Origin: Nitrospirillum amazonense
Lineage (GTDB): Bacteria > Pseudomonadota > Alphaproteobacteria > Azospirillales > Azospirillaceae
Length of the DNA: 64,000 nt
Reading direction: 5' to 3'
NCBI RefSeq assembly: GCF_007828045.1
Contig: NZ_VITN01000001.1
Location: 310,001 to 374,000, forward strand
Shown: piece by piece, positions 60,691-64,000 of the stretch
How positions within the stretch are numbered: position 1 is the stretch's first letter
Layout: the number at the start of each line of letters is the position of its first letter
Notes under the pieces: generated by a model
What the model was told of the DNA's origin: nothing
The model's input: only the letters and a program-made list of their open reading frames with translations
Databases searched by the model: none
Made by a program: the position numbers and the translations under genes

Positions 60691-62313
60691 CTACCGCGCA
60701 TCCTCCAGGATCATGGCGGCCGCCCGTTCCGCGATCATCATGGTGGGCGAGGCGGTGTTGCCCGAGGTGATGCGCGGCATGACCGAGGCGTCGGCCACGC
60801 GCAGGCCCTGCACACCGATGACCCGCAGGCGGGCGTCGGTGACGGCGTGGGGGTCGCCGGGGTCGCCCATGCGGGCGGTGCCCACGGGGTGGAAGATGGT
60901 GGTGCCCACGTCGCCGGCGGCCTGCGCGATGTCGGCGTCGCTCTGCAGATGGATGCCGGGCTTGTATTCCTCGGGTTTGAAGGCGGCCAGCGCCGGTGCC
61001 TGGGCGATGCGGCGGGCCAGGCGCAGGCTGTCCACCGCCACCCGCCGGTCCTCCTCCGTCGCCAGGTAGTTGGGCTGGATCAGGGGGGCGTCGGTGGGGT
61101 CGGGGCTGCGCGCGTGGATGCCGCCCCGGCTGGTGGGCCGCAGGTTGCAGACGCTGGCGGTGAAGGCGCCGAAGGGGTGCAGGGCGTCGCCGAACTTGTC
61201 CAGCGACAGGGGCTGGATGTGGAATTGCAGGTTGGGGGTGGCGTATTCCGGCCCGCTGCGGGTGAAGGCGCCCAGCTGTGACGGCGCCATGGTCAGCGGC
61301 CCGCGCCGGCGCAGGGCATAGTCCAGCCCCATCCACGCCCGGCGGGGCAGGGACTGGTGCAGCAGGTTCAGGGTGGGCACGCCCGTCACCTTGAAGATGG
61401 GGCGCAGCTGCAGGTGGTCCTGCAAATTCTCCCCCACCCCCGGGCGGTCGGCGACCACCGCCACGCCCAGGTCGCGCACCCGCTTCCCGGCGCCGATGCC
61501 GGAGCGTTCCAGCAGGGCCGGCGTCGCCACGGCGCCGGTGGCCACCACCACCTCTCGCCGCGCCGCCAGGGTGCGGACGCCGCCCGGCATGTGCAAGCGC
61601 ACGCCGGTGGCACGCTGGCCCTCGACCGTCAGGCGGTCGGCCAGGGCGCCGGTGATGACGGTCAGGTTGGGGCGGTGGCGCACGGGGTCGAGGAAGGCTC
61701 GGGCGGCACTCCACCGCCGGCCGCCCTTCTGGTTCACCTGGAAATAGCCGCAGCCCTCGTTGTCGCCGCGGTTGAAATCCTCCGTCCGGGGAATGCCGCA
61801 TTGCCCGGCGGCGTCGATGAACGCGTCCAGCAGGGCCCAGCGGATGCGGGGGTGATCGACATGCCACTCGCCGCCGGCCCCGTGGAACAGGCTGGCGCCC
61901 GCCACATGGTCCTCCTGCGCCAGGAAGGTGGGCAGCACATCCGCCCAGCCCCAGCCCTCCAGCCCCATCTGGCGCCAGCCGTCATAGTCGGCGGCCTGGC
62001 CGCGCATATAGATCATGGCGTTGATGGCGGAGCAGCCGCCCAGCACCTTGCCGCGCGGATAGGCCAGGCTGCGGCCGTTCAGTCCTGGCACCGCCTCGGT
62101 CCTGAACATCCAGTCGGCGCGGGGATTGCCGATGGCGAACAGATAGCCGACGGGGATATGGAACCAGATCCAGTCGTCCTTGCCGCCGGCCTCCACCAGG
62201 GCCACGCGCACGCCCGGATCGGCGGACAGCCGGTTGGCCAGCACGCACCCGGCCGAGCCCGCGCCCACGACGACGTAGTCGAAGATATCGGTGTCGGCGG
62301 CGGCGGTGGTCAT
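60691..62313 (-). CDS. GMC-family FAD oxidoreductase (choline/alcohol dehydrogenase-like)
   Basis: A 540-aa flavoprotein. The N-terminal FAD motif is FDYVVVGAGSAGCVLANRLS, ending with the Glu of VALVEAGGKD. The GMC signatures are RGKVLGGCSAINAMIYMRG and ATGAVATPALLERSGIG. The catalytic His pair region is FHPVGTARMGDP and ITSGNTASPTMMIAERAA, where the usual second residue after the His motif is Asn. It oxidises a primary alcohol; choline and aliphatic or benzylic alcohols are all possible. The ATG at 62313 follows GGGAGGG. Confidence 0.9.
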   Translation of the reverse strand: MTTAAADTDIFDYVVVGAGSAGCVLANRLSADPGVRVALVEAGGKDDWIWFHIPVGYLFAIGNPRADWMFRTEAVPGLNGRSLAYPRGKVLGGCSAINAMIYMRGQAADYDGWRQMGLEGWGWADVLPTFLAQEDHVAGASLFHGAGGEWHVDHPRIRWALLDAFIDAAGQCGIPRTEDFNRGDNEGCGYFQVNQKGGRRWSAARAFLDPVRHRPNLTVITGALADRLTVEGQRATGVRLHMPGGVRTLAARREVVVATGAVATPALLERSGIGAGKRVRDLGVAVVADRPGVGENLQDHLQLRPIFKVTGVPTLNLLHQSLPRRAWMGLDYALRRRGPLTMAPSQLGAFTRSGPEYATPNLQFHIQPLSLDKFGDALHPFGAFTASVCNLRPTSRGGIHARSPDPTDAPLIQPNYLATEEDRRVAVDSLRLARRIAQAPALAAFKPEEYKPGIHLQSDADIAQAAGDVGTTIFHPVGTARMGDPGDPHAVTDARLRVIGVQGLRVADASVMPRITSGNTASPTMMIAERAAAMILEDAR

Positions 62314-62375
62314 GCGGGCGGCCCTCCCAGGCGGTTGTTTCCGCCAGTGTCGGCCGCCCACGGGGTGCCTGGCAA

Positions 62376-62399
62376 GCGCCGGGGTGTCATCCCCGGCGC
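62376..62399 (-). terminator. hairpin after the GH3 gene
   Basis: A 9-bp GC stem (GCGCCGGGG / CCCCGGCGC) with a 6-nt loop lies 13 bp after the GH3 stop codon. No clear T run follows. Confidence 0.6.
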
Positions 62400-62412
62400 C
62401 GCGGGACTGTCA

Positions 62413-64000
62413 TCACGGCTTCAGGGCTTGGGCCTTCAGCGTCACGGCCTGCTTCTCCCCCAGGCTCAAGGCGTCGCTGCCCAGGGCCACGGTGTAGCTG
62501 CCGGCCGCCACCTTCCACTCATGGGCCTGGGTGTCGAAATCGGCCAGCAGGCGCGGATCGACGCTGATGCTGACCGTCTTCTTCTCGCCCGGCTTCAGGT
62601 CCACGCGGCCAAAGCCCAGCAGGCGGGTGCGGTTGCCCTGGGGGCCTGACAATAGATAGACCTGCCCCACGTCCTGGCCGGCGCGCTTGCCGGTGTTGGT
62701 GACGGTGAAGCTGATCTTCATCGCCTCGCCCGTCTTGGTGCCGGCGGCGGCCTTCAGCCCGCCTTGCGCGAAGGTGGTGTAGCTGAGGCCATAGCCGAAG
62801 GGGAACAGGGGCGTCAGGCCCTTGGCCGCGTACCAGCGATAGCCCACGTCCGACTTCTCCGGATAATGGGCGTCGATCAGCTTGGTTCGGTCGCGCTCAT
62901 AGAAGCCGGCCAGCACCGGGCTGGGCAGCTGGCTTTCATCCTTGGGGAAGGTGATGGGCAGGTGGCCCGAGGGGTTGACGTCGCCGAACAGCACGTTGGC
63001 GATGGCCTGGCCGCCGCGCGTGCCGGGGTACCAGGCCTCGACCACGCCGGCCACCTTGTCCAGCCAGGGCATGGCGACGGGGCCGCCCGTCTCCAGCACC
63101 ACGATGGTGTTGGGGTTCGCGGCGGCCACGGCGGCGATCACCGCGTCCTGGCCCTGGGGCAGGCTGAGGTCGGGCACGTCCTGGCCCTCGATGTTCCATT
63201 GCGTGGCGAAGACGATGGCGATGTCCGCGTCCTTGGCGGCGGCCACGCTTTCGCTGACGTAACGCCCGTCGGCGAAGAACACGGCGTCCTTGCCGGCCTT
63301 GTCCTCGATGGCCTTCAGGGGCGCGTCGGGTTGGTACACGGCGTCGGAGATGTGGACCAACTCACCGGTCCCGCCGATGTGGACGAAGGCGCCGTTCTTG
63401 TAGTCATGGTTGGGCCCGTCGGCCGCCAGCACCTGGGACGAGCCGCCGCCCGACAGCACGCCCACGTCCGCCAGCCCGCCGATGACGGCGATGCGCTTGC
63501 CTTTAGCCAGGGGCAGGACATCACCCCGGTTCTTCAGCAGCACGATGCCCTGTTCGGCGACCGTGCGGGTGATGGCGGCGTGGGCCTGGAAGTCGATGGG
63601 GCCGGTGGGGGCCTTCACGTCGAACACGCCGGTGGCGAACAGGGAGCGCAGGATGCGCCGCACCATGTCCGACACGCGGGCCGCCGGGATCTGGCCGCCC
63701 TCGACCGCCGCCTTCAGCGGCTTGTCGAAGAACACCTCCTTGTCGATCTGCTCACCCGACTGCTGGTCCAGGCCGTTCATGACGGCGCTCAGCGCCGGGG
63801 TGGCGCCCCAGTCGGACATGACCCAGCCGGGATAGGCCCAGTCGCCCTTCAGCACCTTGTTCAGCAGGAAGTCACTGTCGCAAGCCCAGGGACCGTTGAC
63901 GCGGTTGTAGGAACACATGACCGAGCCGGGCTTGCCCGCCTCGATGGCGAACTGGAAGGCCAGCAGGTCGCTTTCGCGCAGCGGCGCCTCGTCGATCACG
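62413..64000 (-). CDS. GH3 beta-glucosidase (5' end outside window)
   Basis: The C-terminal 528 residues of a glycoside hydrolase family 3 enzyme; the frame runs off the right edge. Visible parts are GSVMCSYNRVNGPWACDSDF, the nucleophile Asp in GWVMSDWGATPA, the second domain (GIVLLKNRGDVLPLAKGKRI, IVFATQWNIEGQDVPDLSLP, VLETGGPVAMPW, AWYPGTRGGQAIANVLFGD) and a C-terminal fibronectin-type-III-like domain (ISFTVTNTGKRAGQDVGQVYL). It would release glucose or another sugar from beta-glucosides. It follows the GMC gene on the same strand but has its own terminator; the operon upstream is not visible. Confidence 0.93.
   Translation of the reverse strand, partial: VIDEAPLRESDLLAFQFAIEAGKPGSVMCSYNRVNGPWACDSDFLLNKVLKGDWAYPGWVMSDWGATPALSAVMNGLDQQSGEQIDKEVFFDKPLKAAVEGGQIPAARVSDMVRRILRSLFATGVFDVKAPTGPIDFQAHAAITRTVAEQGIVLLKNRGDVLPLAKGKRIAVIGGLADVGVLSGGGSSQVLAADGPNHDYKNGAFVHIGGTGELVHISDAVYQPDAPLKAIEDKAGKDAVFFADGRYVSESVAAAKDADIAIVFATQWNIEGQDVPDLSLPQGQDAVIAAVAAANPNTIVVLETGGPVAMPWLDKVAGVVEAWYPGTRGGQAIANVLFGDVNPSGHLPITFPKDESQLPSPVLAGFYERDRTKLIDAHYPEKSDVGYRWYAAKGLTPLFPFGYGLSYTTFAQGGLKAAAGTKTGEAMKISFTVTNTGKRAGQDVGQVYLLSGPQGNRTRLLGFGRVDLKPGEKKTVSISVDPRLLADFDTQAHEWKVAAGSYTVALGSDALSLGEKQAVTLKAQALKP

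Noticed and set aside
1-64000. tRNA or rRNA genes
   Set aside because: I looked for tRNA-like T-arm sequences and rRNA conserved stretches and found none that I could support.

Overview
The window is GC-rich (my estimate, about two thirds GC) and looks like a secondary replicon (chromid or megaplasmid) of an Azospirillaceae-type alphaproteobacterium, with Nitrospirillum, Niveispirillum and Azospirillum as plausible genera. The evidence is a Rep_3-type initiator with an iteron array, a chromid-type parAB pair with its own parS palindrome, TonB-dependent sugar uptake, hydroxycinnamate catabolism and many orphan sensor kinases. The genus is inferred from protein style only. No rRNA, tRNA, CRISPR array or insertion sequence was seen.

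Layout. 1-2.4 kb: 3' part of a hybrid histidine kinase. 2.4-10.2 kb (minus): a secreted Gly/Tyr-rich protein, then a glycosylation operon that starts with an RTX-type exoprotein and continues with an unknown protein, a large two-module glycosyltransferase, a methyltransferase and a GT4 glycosyltransferase. 10.7-17 kb (plus): a tightly coupled operon resembling mycobacterial decaprenyl-phosphoryl-arabinose synthesis (HAD-UbiA fusion, DprE1, DprE2), followed by an epimerase, an FAD oxidoreductase and GtrA. 17-21.2 kb (minus): a membrane glycosyltransferase-like gene broken by three single-base deletions and a 745-aa membrane protein. 21.3-25.6 kb: replication origin, repA, parA, parB and parS.

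25.5-27.1 kb: a CLC-F fluoride antiporter under a clear fluoride riboswitch. 27.2-30.5 kb: ferulate side-chain cleavage (ech, vdh, MarR regulator). 30.6-43 kb is the most interesting region. On the minus strand a fused borosin (backbone N-methyltransferase with ten 10-residue C-terminal repeats) lies upstream of a beta-propeller histidine kinase. Divergently, on the plus strand, are a solute-binding protein, a second histidine kinase with the same phosphorylation-site sequence, two small precursor peptides that both end in PLP-x-x-W-aromatic, and a B12-binding radical SAM RiPP maturase. Two unrelated peptide-modifying systems therefore sit back to back, each with a kinase of the same subfamily.

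43-52 kb: a disaccharide utilisation locus (TonB receptor, MFS permease, GH65 phosphorylase, beta-phosphoglucomutase) with a divergent LacI regulator and visible operators. 52-64 kb: a PepSY-flavoprotein reductase, a more AT-rich stretch with small secreted proteins, DUF2145 and a TetR pair, a MarR-CPBP protease pair, an SDR-ArsR divergent pair, a GMC oxidoreductase and the 3' part of a GH3 beta-glucosidase.

One 16-bp motif, CCTTAC-N5-GGGGG, is packed at the origin and recurs as single or paired copies mostly between genes from 3 to 43 kb. A second, TTGCGACGTCGCAA, marks the likely parS sites.
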